A stretch of DNA of 64,000 nt from Thermoanaerobaculia bacterium (GTDB taxonomy: Bacteria; Acidobacteriota; Thermoanaerobaculia; UBA5066). Shown in pieces: positions 43,341 through 52,075 of the stretch. The notes beneath the pieces were generated by a model that did not search any database, was not told where the DNA came from, and saw only the letters and a program-made list of their open reading frames with translations. Position numbers and translations under genes: made by a program. The DNA lies in NCBI GenBank assembly GCA_022071945.1, contig JAJVIN010000051.1, positions 20,528 to 84,527 of the forward strand, written 5' to 3'. Position 1 is the stretch's first letter, and each line of letters starts with the position of its first letter.

Positions 43341-43369
43341 TCGACGTGAAACTCCGAGGCTCACGTCGA
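43341..43369. promoter_or_regulatory. Palindrome before the receiver/DUF4388 gene
   Basis: TCGACGTGA and TCACGTCGA form a perfect 9-bp inverted repeat spaced by 11 bases, 32 bp before GTG 43401. The spacing suits a regulator operator or a small RNA hairpin. No matching second copy was seen. Confidence 0.35.
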
Positions 43370-43400
43370 TCGGACAGCTCAGAAACGGTGTGCGGGAACT

Positions 43401-44552
43401 GTGTCTGGAGAACTCATCGTCCTGACGGGCGCCGATGACGGCGTGCGAGATCAGATCGCGGCCGCCCTCCACGGCGAGGGCTACAAGGTCTTCAACGTCC
43501 CTTCCGAGGAAGCCGCCGTGGCCTCGCTCGGTGTGATGAATCTCGTGTCTCCCGACCTGGTGCTGACGGCACTCCAGGGCGAGGGGACGCCTCCGCTCGT
43601 GGCTCACTTGCGGGCGAATCCTTTGACGGAAGACGTCCCGATCCTCCTCTTTGCGAACGGCACTCACGAGGAACGCCGGCGGGCGCTGCGGCTCGGGATC
43701 CTCGACCTTCTCCAGAGGCCCTACGACCCGGAAGACGTACTGCTGATGGTCCGCCTCGCCCTGGAGCGAAGCCGGGAGAAGCGCCGCTCGGGCCAGGGCC
43801 TCAGAGGGACGCTCTCGATGCTCCCGCTCGCGGAACTCCTCCAATCGCTGGAAGCGGGCCGTCGGAGCTGCCTCGTGGAGCTTTCCGACCGGGGCCGCAC
43901 CGCCACGTTGTGGGTCCGCGAGGGACGCGTCATCGAGGCCGAGTCGAGCGACGGACGCCGGGGCGAGGAGGCCGTTTACGCGCTCTTCCTGTGGAGCGAG
44001 GGCACCTTCACCGTCACGTACGGTCCGGTCCTCGTCCCGGAGAAGATCAACGTCTCCACCACCGGACTCCTCCTGGAGGCGGCAAGGAGAGCGGACGAGG
44101 AGTCGCAGGCCGGTCAGCAGCCGCCGTTCGCTTCGATCCCCGATCCCCCGCCGGCTCCCCCCGTCGAGTTGATGGCCGCCCACAGGGCCGTGACTCTCCT
44201 GAACATCTCGAGCGCGTACGCCGCGAACCTCATCCAGCCGTCGATGCTCGCCTCTGCCCTGGAGGAATCACGCCAGAAGAGCATCGCCGGCGGGCACTCC
44301 ATCCTCGACGCCTTCGAGGTCCTCGAGGGCGGGCAGATCTCCATCCGGGGCCCCGCTTCATCTGTCGAGGAAGCCTCCAGGCTGATCTCCGGGGCGGCGA
44401 AGTGGCTGCTCGATTTCTTCGCCCGGATGAACCGTGCTTTCCCGGGGCACTTCGAACCTTCCCGGCTCGTTTCACTCTCCGAGGCCGTCCGCGACGACAT
44501 GGAATCGCTCGGCTTCTATTCCGCCCTGGGACTGTCCGGCAAGGACGCGTAA
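43401..44552 (+). CDS. Receiver-like domain plus DUF4388 (PATAN) regulator
   Basis: The 383-residue product begins with a receiver-like domain (LIVLTGADDGVRDQIAAAL; VSPDLVLTALQ with an Asp at the phosphorylation strand; late RPYDPEDVLLMVRLAL) that lacks the normal acidic pair at its start. A DUF4388/PATAN domain follows (about 135-225: GTLSMLPLAELLQSLEAGRR, LWVREGRVIEAES, LWSEGTFTVTYG), used in gliding and output signalling in Myxococcota and cyanobacteria. The C-terminal third is a helical domain I do not recognise. GTG 43401 has only a weak ribosome-binding site. It leads into the PYP-like gene 22 bp on. Confidence 0.75.
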   Translation: MSGELIVLTGADDGVRDQIAAALHGEGYKVFNVPSEEAAVASLGVMNLVSPDLVLTALQGEGTPPLVAHLRANPLTEDVPILLFANGTHEERRRALRLGILDLLQRPYDPEDVLLMVRLALERSREKRRSGQGLRGTLSMLPLAELLQSLEAGRRSCLVELSDRGRTATLWVREGRVIEAESSDGRRGEEAVYALFLWSEGTFTVTYGPVLVPEKINVSTTGLLLEAARRADEESQAGQQPPFASIPDPPPAPPVELMAAHRAVTLLNISSAYAANLIQPSMLASALEESRQKSIAGGHSILDAFEVLEGGQISIRGPASSVEEASRLISGAAKWLLDFFARMNRAFPGHFEPSRLVSLSEAVRDDMESLGFYSALGLSGKDA

Positions 44553-44574
44553 GACCGACATGGAGGATTCATTG

Positions 44575-45552
44575 ATGACCGACCTCTCGCGCCTTTCGCC
44601 CGCGGAGATCGACGCCCTGCCCTTCGGCTTCATCGGCCTCTCCCGCGAGGGGACGATCCGGAAATACAACCGCTATGAGGCCGACCTCGCCCGGATGAAC
44701 CCCGAACGGGTCCTCGGGAAGAACTTCTTCCGTGAGGTCGCTCCCTGCACCCAGGTGAAGGAATTCGAGGGGCGCTTTCGGGACTTCGCCTCGGGGGAGA
44801 TCGCCGATCCGGCGCTCTCGTTCGAGTTCGTCTTCTCGTTCCGCCACGGGGCGCAGCGCGTCAGGATCGGCCTCGTCAAGAGCCCGCTGCCCGACGAGAT
44901 CATCGTCACGGTCAACCGGGTTCTGAATGTCGACCTCCCGCTGTCGGCCGAGATCCGCCACGACCCCGCGCGCCAGCTCTTGCTCGACTCTTCAGACCAG
45001 CGGGTCGTCGCCCTCGGTGGCGACTTCTGGCGGGCCCTCGACCGCGGGCTCGGCGGCATGCCCTCGCAGGCCCGCGCGGACACCCTGCGGCTGGCTGGAT
45101 TCGACTGGGGCATCAACCACGCCCTCAGGGTCGAGGCCCTGGTCCAGAAGACCCACAAGCTCGCCCTGCGCGAGACGGAGCTCTACGTCGCCCTCGAGTA
45201 CCTGTCAGGATCGATCGGCGTTCTCGGCATGGGCCGCTTCGAGCTCGACCTCTCCCACCGCAAGCGCGGCCTGATGGTCGTCCATCACTTCGACAGCCCG
45301 CTCGTTACGGCCAGCGAGGGAAACGGGAGCTGCTGCGCTCTCCTCGAGGGCCTCCATGCGGGACTCCTGAGCCATCTCGCGGGCCGGTCGCTCACCGCGC
45401 GCGAGGTCACCTGCAGCCGCAACCCGAAGGAACCCTGCCGGTTCATCGCGGGAACCCCTTCCCGCCTCGAGAAGCTCTTCCACCCCACCCCGGGATCCTC
45501 CGACGCGGACCTCCTCGCGTCGTTCGGCGTCACCCCTCCGGTGCAGGGATGA
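44575..45552 (+). CDS. Photoactive-yellow-protein-like PAS domain fused to V4R
   Basis: The 325-residue product opens with a PAS domain whose sequence follows photoactive yellow protein (PYP): LPFGFIGLSREGTIRKYN, then GKNFFREVAPCTQVKEF. PYP's chromophore cysteine (C69) aligns with C58, its Tyr42 with Y31 and its Glu46 with E35; Thr50 is an alanine. Binding of p-coumaric acid is therefore possible. The second half (about 150-310) is a V4R domain (SCCALLEGLHAGLLSHLAG; EVTCSRNPKEPCRFI), a small-molecule-binding domain. ATG 44575 is preferred to 44560 because GGAGG at 44562-44566 serves it. Its role is probably sensory, acting through the receiver/DUF4388 protein upstream or the small gene downstream. 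Confidence 0.85.
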   Translation: MTDLSRLSPAEIDALPFGFIGLSREGTIRKYNRYEADLARMNPERVLGKNFFREVAPCTQVKEFEGRFRDFASGEIADPALSFEFVFSFRHGAQRVRIGLVKSPLPDEIIVTVNRVLNVDLPLSAEIRHDPARQLLLDSSDQRVVALGGDFWRALDRGLGGMPSQARADTLRLAGFDWGINHALRVEALVQKTHKLALRETELYVALEYLSGSIGVLGMGRFELDLSHRKRGLMVVHHFDSPLVTASEGNGSCCALLEGLHAGLLSHLAGRSLTAREVTCSRNPKEPCRFIAGTPSRLEKLFHPTPGSSDADLLASFGVTPPVQG

Positions 45553-45752
45553 AAGACGAGAGGAGGAGCTCACGTCCCGTCGCGGATGAGATGGAGGCCG
45601 TCGCCTGGGGCTACGACCCAGACGACGACTTCATCTCGCCCCTCATCAAGACCGCGTCCTTCTTCAAGACGATGCCGTGGGAGGGAGAAGAGGACCCCGG
45701 GAGGCCGCTCACTCGCGGCCCCCGGGAAGAGGACAGCGAGAAGAGCGGGTGA
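45549..45752 (+). CDS. Small acidic protein overlapping the PYP-like gene
   Basis: The 67-residue product starts in ATGA shared with the stop of the PYP-like gene, so it is translationally coupled. It has VAWGYDPDDDFISPLIKTASFFK and an acidic tail, with no recognisable domain. The coupling suggests a partner of the PYP-V4R protein. It converges with the coiled-coil gene. Confidence 0.5.
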   Translation: MKDERRSSRPVADEMEAVAWGYDPDDDFISPLIKTASFFKTMPWEGEEDPGRPLTRGPREEDSEKSG

Positions 45753-45760
45753 CGGCCTCG

Positions 45761-46111
45761 TCAGCCCACCTTTCGCTCGACGGCGGCAAGGCGATCCTCG
45801 AGCTTTCTGATCCGGGCCTCCTGTTTCAGGATGTCCGTCAGCTTCTCTTTCATTTCGAGGAAAGCGCCCCGCATGGCGACGACTTCCGTGGCGACTCGCA
45901 TCTCGGACTCCGCGATCCGGTCTCCCACGGCCCGTAATTCAGCCCTGAACTCCAGTCGCGTCTCCTCGAGCCGCTCATTCGTCGCGTCGAGCCTCGCATT
46001 GGTGGCATCGAGACGCGAATTCGTCGCATCGATCCGGGACCCCAGGTTCTCTCCCAGGTTCTTGATCTCTTGCCAGATCAATTTGAGGGTTTCAACCGTT
46101 TCGTCCGCCAT
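45761..46111 (-). CDS. Coiled-coil protein with heptad repeats
   Basis: The 116-residue product is almost all helix. Residues 26-47 repeat RLDATNx as RIDATNS-RLDATNA-RLDATNE, an exact heptad pattern, and the rest continues the coil to RKLEDRLAAVERKVG. It starts 41 bp after dinB on the same strand, so it may belong to that operon. No enzyme motif is present. Confidence 0.7.
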   Translation of the reverse strand: MADETVETLKLIWQEIKNLGENLGSRIDATNSRLDATNARLDATNERLEETRLEFRAELRAVGDRIAESEMRVATEVVAMRGAFLEMKEKLTDILKQEARIRKLEDRLAAVERKVG

Positions 46112-46152
46112 GAGCTCATTCTAGCTCCATCTCGCACGAAAATTGCATGAAG

Positions 46153-47271
46153 TCAGAGTTCCTCGAACAGGGAGAGCTGATCGTCTTTCCCTGACGGTTC
46201 GAACGGGCTCGTCGAAAACCCGTGGACCGATACTCCGAGCAGCCTTACGGGACGCGCGCCCGCCTCGGTCTTGCCGAGGAGCGCGACCGCGCGCTCCCGG
46301 ATCTCGCTCGCGGACCTCAGCGACGGGAAGCGGGTGTCGCTGCGCGTCACCGTCGTGAAGCCCGCGTACCGGACCTTCAGGGTCACGGTCCGGGCGAAGA
46401 GGCCCCTCCGCTCGAGCCACGCGGCTATTCGCGCCGAGAGCGAGGCCACTTCTGCCTCCATGCGGGGGATCTCCGTCAGGTCGGAATCGAATGTTCGCTC
46501 CGCCCCGCACGATTTCGCCGGCCGGTCGGGCACGACGGGCCTCTCGTCGCGGCCAAAGGCCAGTTCCCGCAGGCCCTCCGCCCAGCTCCCGACAGCCTTC
46601 CGCAGCTCTTCCTCCGGAAGAGTCCGGATCTCGACGAGCCTCGTGACGCCGATGGCGTGGAGCCTCGCCGCCGTCACCTTGCCGACTCCCCAGAGGGCCT
46701 CGACCGGTAGCCCTTCGAGGAACTTCTCGACGCGCTCGGGAGCGATGACGGTGAGCCCATCTGGCTTCCGCCACCCGGAGGCGATCTTGGCCAGGAACTT
46801 GTTCGGCGCGACACCGGCCGAGGCGGTCAGCCGCGTGGCCGCCTTGATCTCGTCCTTGACCTTTCGCGCCACGTTCACCCCGAGGGTCTCTCCCCAGCTG
46901 TTCTCCGTAACATCCAGGTAGGCCTCGTCCAGGGAGAGGGGCTCGACGAGGGGCGTCACCGATCGAAAGATCGAGAAGACCTGGCTCGACGCGGCCTTGT
47001 AGCGAGAGAAGTCGGGCCTGACGATGACGAGGGACGGGCAGAGCTGAACGGCCCGCGCCATCGGAAGCGCGGAGCGGACGCCGAATTTCCGCGCCTCGTA
47101 GCTCGCGGCCGCGACGACACCCCGCCGGTTCGGGTCGCCCCCGACCGCCACGGGCCGTCCTCGGAGCGACGGGTCGTCCCTCTGCTCGACGGACGCGAAG
47201 AAGGCGTCCATGTCGACGTGGACGATCTTCCGAACCGCGGGATGCCCCGCGGTCTCCGCGGCGGAAGACAC
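46153..47271 (-). CDS. dinB: DNA polymerase IV (Y-family)
   Basis: The 372-residue product copies past DNA lesions. Signatures are IVHVDMDAFFASVEQ with the catalytic aspartate, GVVAAASYEARKFGVRSAMP-like text (reads ALPMARA here), EPLSLDEAYLDVT with the other two acids, the helix-hairpin-helix VEALWGVGKVTAARL, and a C-terminal clamp-binding tail QLSLFEEL. ATG 47271 is directly adjacent to the stop of the FtsK-like gene, so it is part of that operon rather than a stand-alone SOS gene. Confidence 0.95.
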   Translation of the reverse strand: MSSAAETAGHPAVRKIVHVDMDAFFASVEQRDDPSLRGRPVAVGGDPNRRGVVAAASYEARKFGVRSALPMARAVQLCPSLVIVRPDFSRYKAASSQVFSIFRSVTPLVEPLSLDEAYLDVTENSWGETLGVNVARKVKDEIKAATRLTASAGVAPNKFLAKIASGWRKPDGLTVIAPERVEKFLEGLPVEALWGVGKVTAARLHAIGVTRLVEIRTLPEEELRKAVGSWAEGLRELAFGRDERPVVPDRPAKSCGAERTFDSDLTEIPRMEAEVASLSARIAAWLERRGLFARTVTLKVRYAGFTTVTRSDTRFPSLRSASEIRERAVALLGKTEAGARPVRLLGVSVHGFSTSPFEPSGKDDQLSLFEEL

Positions 47272-49125
47272 CTAGGCTCCTCCCAGCTGCCTCAACTCCT
47301 CCGTCGTCACGAGGGGCGACTGCAGACGTTCCGGCTCGCCCGTCACGAGGAGAAAGAGGTCCCCGCGCCCCGCGAGATGCTCCGCGCCCCGGCGGTCGAG
47401 GATGATGGACGACTCTCGCCAGTCGGTGACCCGAAACGCCACCCTGCCCGTCAGATTCGCCTTGATCGTGCCCGTCACGACCGACTTCGACGGACGCTGA
47501 GTGGCGAAGACCAGGTGGATCCCCGAGGCCCGCGCCTTCCCCGCCAGCCGCGAGAGCCGCATCTCGACGTGCTGTCTCATCCTCGCGCTGACGGCCACCA
47601 GATCGAAGAACTCGTCGCACACGCAGACGATTCGGGGGTAGGGCGCCTTCCCGATCCGTTCCTCGAGCTCGCCGGTCTCGCTGACTCCCTCTTCCGAGAG
47701 GATCCGGAAACGGGCCTCCATCTCCTGGATCAGCTCGTCGAGGATCTCGAGGACGGGCGTGTCCTCGGGGTGGACGACGGGCCGCTCCAGAAACGCGGAC
47801 CCCTCCAGGCACCCGAACGCTGTCCGCTTCGGATCGATCAGCACGAGCTTGAGGGTCTCGGGAGTGTTTGCCGAAAGAAGGCTCGCGACGATCGACCGCA
47901 GCCACTCGCTCTTGCCGCTCCCGCTCGTCCCCGCGACCAAGAAGTGCGCGCTCTCGGGCGCGGCGAGGTCGACCCATCGGAGCCGCCCGTCGACGGCCAC
48001 CCCCGCGGGGAACTTCGAGACCGAGAACGGCGAGCGCGCCGGCAGGAAACGCTCGAGGTCGCGCCACCAGACCGGCTGCGGATCGGTCCGGGGCAGGTCG
48101 ATGGCCACCTCGCCCTTGACGATCGAGTACTGCGCCCTGAAGTTGAGCTTCAGGGCAAGCCAGAGGTTCTCCGTGACCTTTCTGATCTGGGCCTCGTTGA
48201 CTCCCTTTCCCGCCGTCGCCAGGAGTCTGATGTGGGAAGGCCCGGCGAGGATCTCGGGCGAGAACTTGAGGGGAACTGAGGCTCCCTCGTACAAGCGCCG
48301 GACTTGATGACGCAGGTCCTCCCAGGCCGGCGGCACCGGGAAGACCAGCCGCTCGTCGGACGTCGACACGGGGCTCGCATCCGCGACTCCAGCCAGGGCC
48401 CCGATCAGGTCCTTAAGCCTCCCTTCGAGCTCCGCCAGCTGAGCCGCCCGGTAGACGGCCTCGTGCCGCTCGCCGCCGAAGTGGATCAGGACGACATCGG
48501 GCTCCGGGCCGAGCTGCCGTCGCGGCCCCCGTCCCCCGAGCGCGAGCCTGTAGAGCGCGGCCTGACAGAGATCCAGCTCCGGTACTCCCGCGCCGAGCTT
48601 GATCTCGCCGACACAGAGATTTCCCGTCACGGGATTACGGAACAGCGCGTCTATTCTCCCCTTCAAGAGAACGCTCACCTTCCAGCCCGGCTCGTGGATC
48701 TCCCGCTCGACCTCCCGTTCGTGGTCCTGGAAGATCTCGCTCCTGAACTCCTCGAGAGTCCGCCCCGGGGCACGATCGGCATCCGACAGGGCCACGATCC
48801 AGCCGCAGAGGCTCTCGACGGCCCTCCAGAACTCGAGAACCGCCGCCCCCTGACCGGAGAGCATCTGCCGGTTGGCGAGGAGCAGAGGCGCCACCAGAAG
48901 CCGGTAGGCGTGCGCCCGGAGGCCGCTCGTCATGTCCGCAAGCGACGCGCTCGCATCCCCGAGCGGCCGCACGAAGTTGAGTGCCGGGTCGGATCCGGTG
49001 AGCTTGCCGAAGATCTCGTGGAACGCCTGCCCCAGAAACGGCGTGACCGGGGACTCGGGCCGGCTCACGGGCAAGACCCTGTGGAGATTCCGGCGGATCT
49101 CGGAAATGGAGAGGATCCGGCTCAT
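47272..49125 (-). CDS. PD-(D/E)xK nuclease-FtsK/SpoIIIE ATPase fusion
   Basis: The 617-residue product joins an N-terminal RecB/Cas4-type nuclease domain (FLGQAFHEIFG with H36; GRIDALF with D159; GEIKLG with E174 and K176; QAALYRL with Q188) to a C-terminal FtsK-type DNA-pumping motor. The motor has Walker A GTSGSGKS (400-407), Walker B VCVCDEF (501-507) and GIHLVFATQRPS then IKANLTGRVAFRV, which is typical FtsK. It lacks FtsK membrane helices and the gamma DNA-reading domain. The gene starts two bases after the AAA+ gene stop. A motor that both moves along DNA and cuts it fits defence or repair. Confidence 0.85.
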   Translation of the reverse strand: MSRILSISEIRRNLHRVLPVSRPESPVTPFLGQAFHEIFGKLTGSDPALNFVRPLGDASASLADMTSGLRAHAYRLLVAPLLLANRQMLSGQGAAVLEFWRAVESLCGWIVALSDADRAPGRTLEEFRSEIFQDHEREVEREIHEPGWKVSVLLKGRIDALFRNPVTGNLCVGEIKLGAGVPELDLCQAALYRLALGGRGPRRQLGPEPDVVLIHFGGERHEAVYRAAQLAELEGRLKDLIGALAGVADASPVSTSDERLVFPVPPAWEDLRHQVRRLYEGASVPLKFSPEILAGPSHIRLLATAGKGVNEAQIRKVTENLWLALKLNFRAQYSIVKGEVAIDLPRTDPQPVWWRDLERFLPARSPFSVSKFPAGVAVDGRLRWVDLAAPESAHFLVAGTSGSGKSEWLRSIVASLLSANTPETLKLVLIDPKRTAFGCLEGSAFLERPVVHPEDTPVLEILDELIQEMEARFRILSEEGVSETGELEERIGKAPYPRIVCVCDEFFDLVAVSARMRQHVEMRLSRLAGKARASGIHLVFATQRPSKSVVTGTIKANLTGRVAFRVTDWRESSIILDRRGAEHLAGRGDLFLLVTGEPERLQSPLVTTEELRQLGGA

Positions 49126-49126
49126 C

Positions 49127-51088
49127 TCACGCCTCCGTCACCGAGGAAGGCCTCAAGAAGACCACCCCTGGCACGCCGCCGATGAGGGCCGCGGGGGCGG
49201 ACGGATCAGCCAGGAGCCGTTCGAGATCGGCCTTCGCGATCCCCGTTTCCCGGGTCACGGTTTCGAGATCCAGGAGGAACCGTCCCTCCAGGAGTTCCAG
49301 CAAGGGCTCGAAGTCGGGCCGGGGCCCGGTCGTCTCCCCTTCCGGGAGGAGGGTCGAGAGCGCGGACTCGAGGGCCTCGGGACAGCCGGCCGCCAGCCAC
49401 TTCTTCAGGTCTTCCACCTCGATCGGCTTCTCGCCGTCCGAGAGGTCTCCCGACGCCGCGGAATCCAGGAGCCTCTTGGCCGCAAGGAGCGCGGAGCGGG
49501 CCGCGGAGTCGATCCACGTGAAGGAGTGGCCGGCCTTCTGCAGGGCGGAGAGCTCCTCGCGGACGACCCTCGCCGTCTTCTTGAGAGGCAGGCGCTCGTC
49601 ACGCGCCAGGACGAGCGCGCCGCGCGACGTGTCCGGGTAGCTCTTGTGGATCCGCTTCAACCTCGCGGCGAGGCTCGTCAAGTTCTGCTCGGTCAGAAAG
49701 CCCACGCGCGTCGTCCTGCCGCCGGAGGTGGTCTCGACGTCCAGGTCGGAACGCTCCAGGATCCTGGCGGACCGCTCCGATAGCGAGGGCGTCACCATGA
49801 GGGCCTTGACGAGGGCATCCGAAAGCACCCCTCGCTCCGGCGAAGGCGATGAGGAGTGGGTCTGATCCTCCAGCACGTCCTCCCAGACATCGGAGAGGGT
49901 TCGCGGTTCCGGACGATGTTCCTCGCGGCCGCACTGGACCTCGAACTGGAGGCGGGCCGCATCGATGATGTCGCGGATGGCCCTCCCGCCGAGGTGAACC
50001 ATCTCCCTCACGCTTCGCTCGTTCAGGGGCCAGAGCGGGTCGGTGATCTCGAGGTAGAAGCGGGCCGTTTGCAGGTCGTCGTGACGCCTCATCCGCTCTT
50101 TCAGGAGCAGCGCGATCTCGTTTCTGTCCCGGATCAGCTGGAGAGCCGCCTGGTCATGAGCGAGACGGTCGAAGTCCGCTTTCCTGACACTCGCCTGCAG
50201 GTCGGGGACGAAGGACACCTGTGAACACGAGATGACGAGGAGGCTCGGAATGGACGAGATGAGGGTCGCCACCATCCCGCCGTAGACCTCGAGCTGGTCT
50301 CGCACTTCCCTCCTCGGCAGGAGACCCTCCAGCTGGTCGAACGCCAGGACGTCGACGGAGCTCCCTGGAGACAGGGACAGGAGGGCCCGAATCACCCCCA
50401 GCGCCTCTTCCTCCGTCTCGATATTCGCGGGGATCCCCAGACCCGCGAGCCCGTCCTCGGGAACGGACCGGGCCGAGAGCCACTGGAATGCCGGGGTCCG
50501 GTGGTGCCTCGCCAGGAGGTGCTCGATGGCACGGACGACGTTGGCATCCAGGCCGAGCTCGAACGCGATCTCCTCGAACGACTCGGAAAGATACGAAAAC
50601 AGAGCGGCCCCGGGACTCACCTCGCCGGTCAGCGACGCCCAGAAGCTCGCGATCTCGGCCCTCGCCGCGGGTTTCCTCTGCCGCTTCTTCTCGAAGAGCA
50701 GCCCGGCCGCGGAGGCCTCGAGCTGCGTCAGCCCCGCCTCGTCTCGCTGCTGCAGGTCGTAGGCCAGCTGGGCGAGCAGGTGGCGCACCATCCGGTCCGG
50801 CGCCGACGAGGGCCTGATGAAGGCGAAGAGCCCGGCCGGCTGGGACAGGACATGAGTTCTGAGCCGGTGAAGGATGTGAGTCTTTCCGCTCCCCCGCTCG
50901 CCGTAGACGAGGAGGCCCGACGAGATCCTCGTCTCGCGGACGCGCTCGATCGCCCTGAGGATTCTCTCGAAGACGGTCCGGTTGATCTCGGCGATGTCGA
51001 GGAGGCCCGCGGCCCAGGCACTGTCCACCCGGTTCTCGTCGAACGGGTTGCGAAGCACTTCGAGAAGCTGCTCCCGGGAGTTCCTCAT
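49127..51088 (-). CDS. Large AAA+/STAND-like ATPase
   Basis: The 653-residue product has Walker A GERGSGKT (63-70) in an ORC/Cdc6- or STAND-like P-loop domain, Walker B as VDVLAFDQLEGL (about 240-250) and a sensor strand LLVISCSQVSF. Its middle and C-terminal parts are helical with winged-helix-like stretches (TRETGIAKADLERLLADPSAP) that I cannot assign. It reads like the ATP-driven sensor/loader of the operon. It lies four bases after the winged-helix gene. Confidence 0.75.
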   Translation of the reverse strand: MRNSREQLLEVLRNPFDENRVDSAWAAGLLDIAEINRTVFERILRAIERVRETRISSGLLVYGERGSGKTHILHRLRTHVLSQPAGLFAFIRPSSAPDRMVRHLLAQLAYDLQQRDEAGLTQLEASAAGLLFEKKRQRKPAARAEIASFWASLTGEVSPGAALFSYLSESFEEIAFELGLDANVVRAIEHLLARHHRTPAFQWLSARSVPEDGLAGLGIPANIETEEEALGVIRALLSLSPGSSVDVLAFDQLEGLLPRREVRDQLEVYGGMVATLISSIPSLLVISCSQVSFVPDLQASVRKADFDRLAHDQAALQLIRDRNEIALLLKERMRRHDDLQTARFYLEITDPLWPLNERSVREMVHLGGRAIRDIIDAARLQFEVQCGREEHRPEPRTLSDVWEDVLEDQTHSSSPSPERGVLSDALVKALMVTPSLSERSARILERSDLDVETTSGGRTTRVGFLTEQNLTSLAARLKRIHKSYPDTSRGALVLARDERLPLKKTARVVREELSALQKAGHSFTWIDSAARSALLAAKRLLDSAASGDLSDGEKPIEVEDLKKWLAAGCPEALESALSTLLPEGETTGPRPDFEPLLELLEGRFLLDLETVTRETGIAKADLERLLADPSAPAALIGGVPGVVFLRPSSVTEA

Positions 51089-51092
51089 CCGG

Positions 51093-51932
51093 CTACATCC
51101 TGAGTCCGGCGGCGATGAAGTAGCTCCCGCGGCCGTTCGGGATCAGGCCTTCTCTCTCTTCATCGGTCAGGTCGGACGGTCTGTCGTGCGACTGGAGCTG
51201 GATCGTCCCTTCCTCCGCGAGGGCGAGAACGGCCTCGTCGAAGGCCTTCTTGTCCGGGCAGAGCGGCCTCGCCGCCTCCCGCCAGTCCCGGATGAAGACG
51301 AGCGCCCCTCCCGAAACCTGCGGGTTCACCTCAGTGAGGAACCTGATCAGCCGGTCCGGCACCGGTTTCTCGTGGCTCGGGCCTGGCGGCGTGCCGGCCG
51401 TCAAGATCGCGCCGAATCGAACGAACGCTTCCGCCACGCCCTCCTTCCCGAAGAGCTCCAGAAAGGGAGCCACGACTCTCCGCAGCGCGGGTTCGAGGTA
51501 GTCGAGGGGATCAGGAGGGGCGAGCCCGACGGCGAGCGGCCGCCCCTTTGCTTTCGGGTGCTCGAAGACCTTTCCACTCGCGACGAGGGGCGCCAGGATC
51601 GCGTCGAGGACGGGCCGCGCGGGCCGGGGCAGCTTTGCCCTCAGGGTGAGCCGCGGGAGCGGGCTCTTCGCCCGGAGAAGGCTCAACACCTCCTCGGTCA
51701 TCGAATCGAGAAAAACCGTCAAGGCGAGGAGGTTCCCGGGCCAGGGGTGGATGCGACCCTCTGCGAGCAAGGACGACACGGCCCTGTCGAGCTCTGGCCG
51801 GCGCTTTTTCTGGACCTTCAGGGCACGCGCCAGTTCGCGGATCGACAGCGCCTGGCCCGACCTTCCCAAGAGGTCGAGGACCGCTTCCGTAAGCGGCCGT
51901 TCTTCCTGAGTCGATTCCCTCTCCGTGTCCAT
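51093..51932 (-). CDS. Winged-helix-containing protein, first gene of the nuclease-FtsK operon
   Basis: The 279-residue product contains a clear winged-helix segment early (LTEAVLDLLGRSGQALSIRELA and VQKKRRPELDRAVSSLL) and a second helical half with no family I know (VNPQVSGGALVFIRDWREAARPL). GGGAGG five bases before ATG 51932 decides the start; an in-frame GTG 52019 would read through an 18-bp tandem repeat. It may regulate the operon or bind DNA ends for the downstream ATPases. Confidence 0.7.
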   Translation of the reverse strand: MDTERESTQEERPLTEAVLDLLGRSGQALSIRELARALKVQKKRRPELDRAVSSLLAEGRIHPWPGNLLALTVFLDSMTEEVLSLLRAKSPLPRLTLRAKLPRPARPVLDAILAPLVASGKVFEHPKAKGRPLAVGLAPPDPLDYLEPALRRVVAPFLELFGKEGVAEAFVRFGAILTAGTPPGPSHEKPVPDRLIRFLTEVNPQVSGGALVFIRDWREAARPLCPDKKAFDEAVLALAEEGTIQLQSHDRPSDLTDEEREGLIPNGRGSYFIAAGLRM

Positions 51933-51984
51933 CCGAACCTCCCGATCCCGTCGCGGCGGTCTTTCATTATCGCGAGATGAGGTC

Positions 51985-52035
51985 TTCCGCGCGCCAACCA
52001 CGGCTGGCGCGCCAATCACGGCTGGCGCGCCGCCG
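51985..52035. repeat. 18-bp tandem repeat in a divergent promoter region
   Basis: GCGCGCCAACCACGGCTG is followed by GCGCGCCAATCACGGCTG and a third partial GCGCGCC. It lies between the divergent winged-helix gene and the kinase-receptor gene, a place for regulator binding. The function is unknown. Confidence 0.55.
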
Positions 52036-52075
52036 CGTTGACCCCGCCTTGTCCCCGGCGCAACATGGCTCCCCG

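Noticed and set aside
47272-49125. FtsK-type gene as the cell-division FtsK
   Set aside because: It has no N-terminal membrane helices and no gamma domain, and instead carries a nuclease domain in a repair-like operon.
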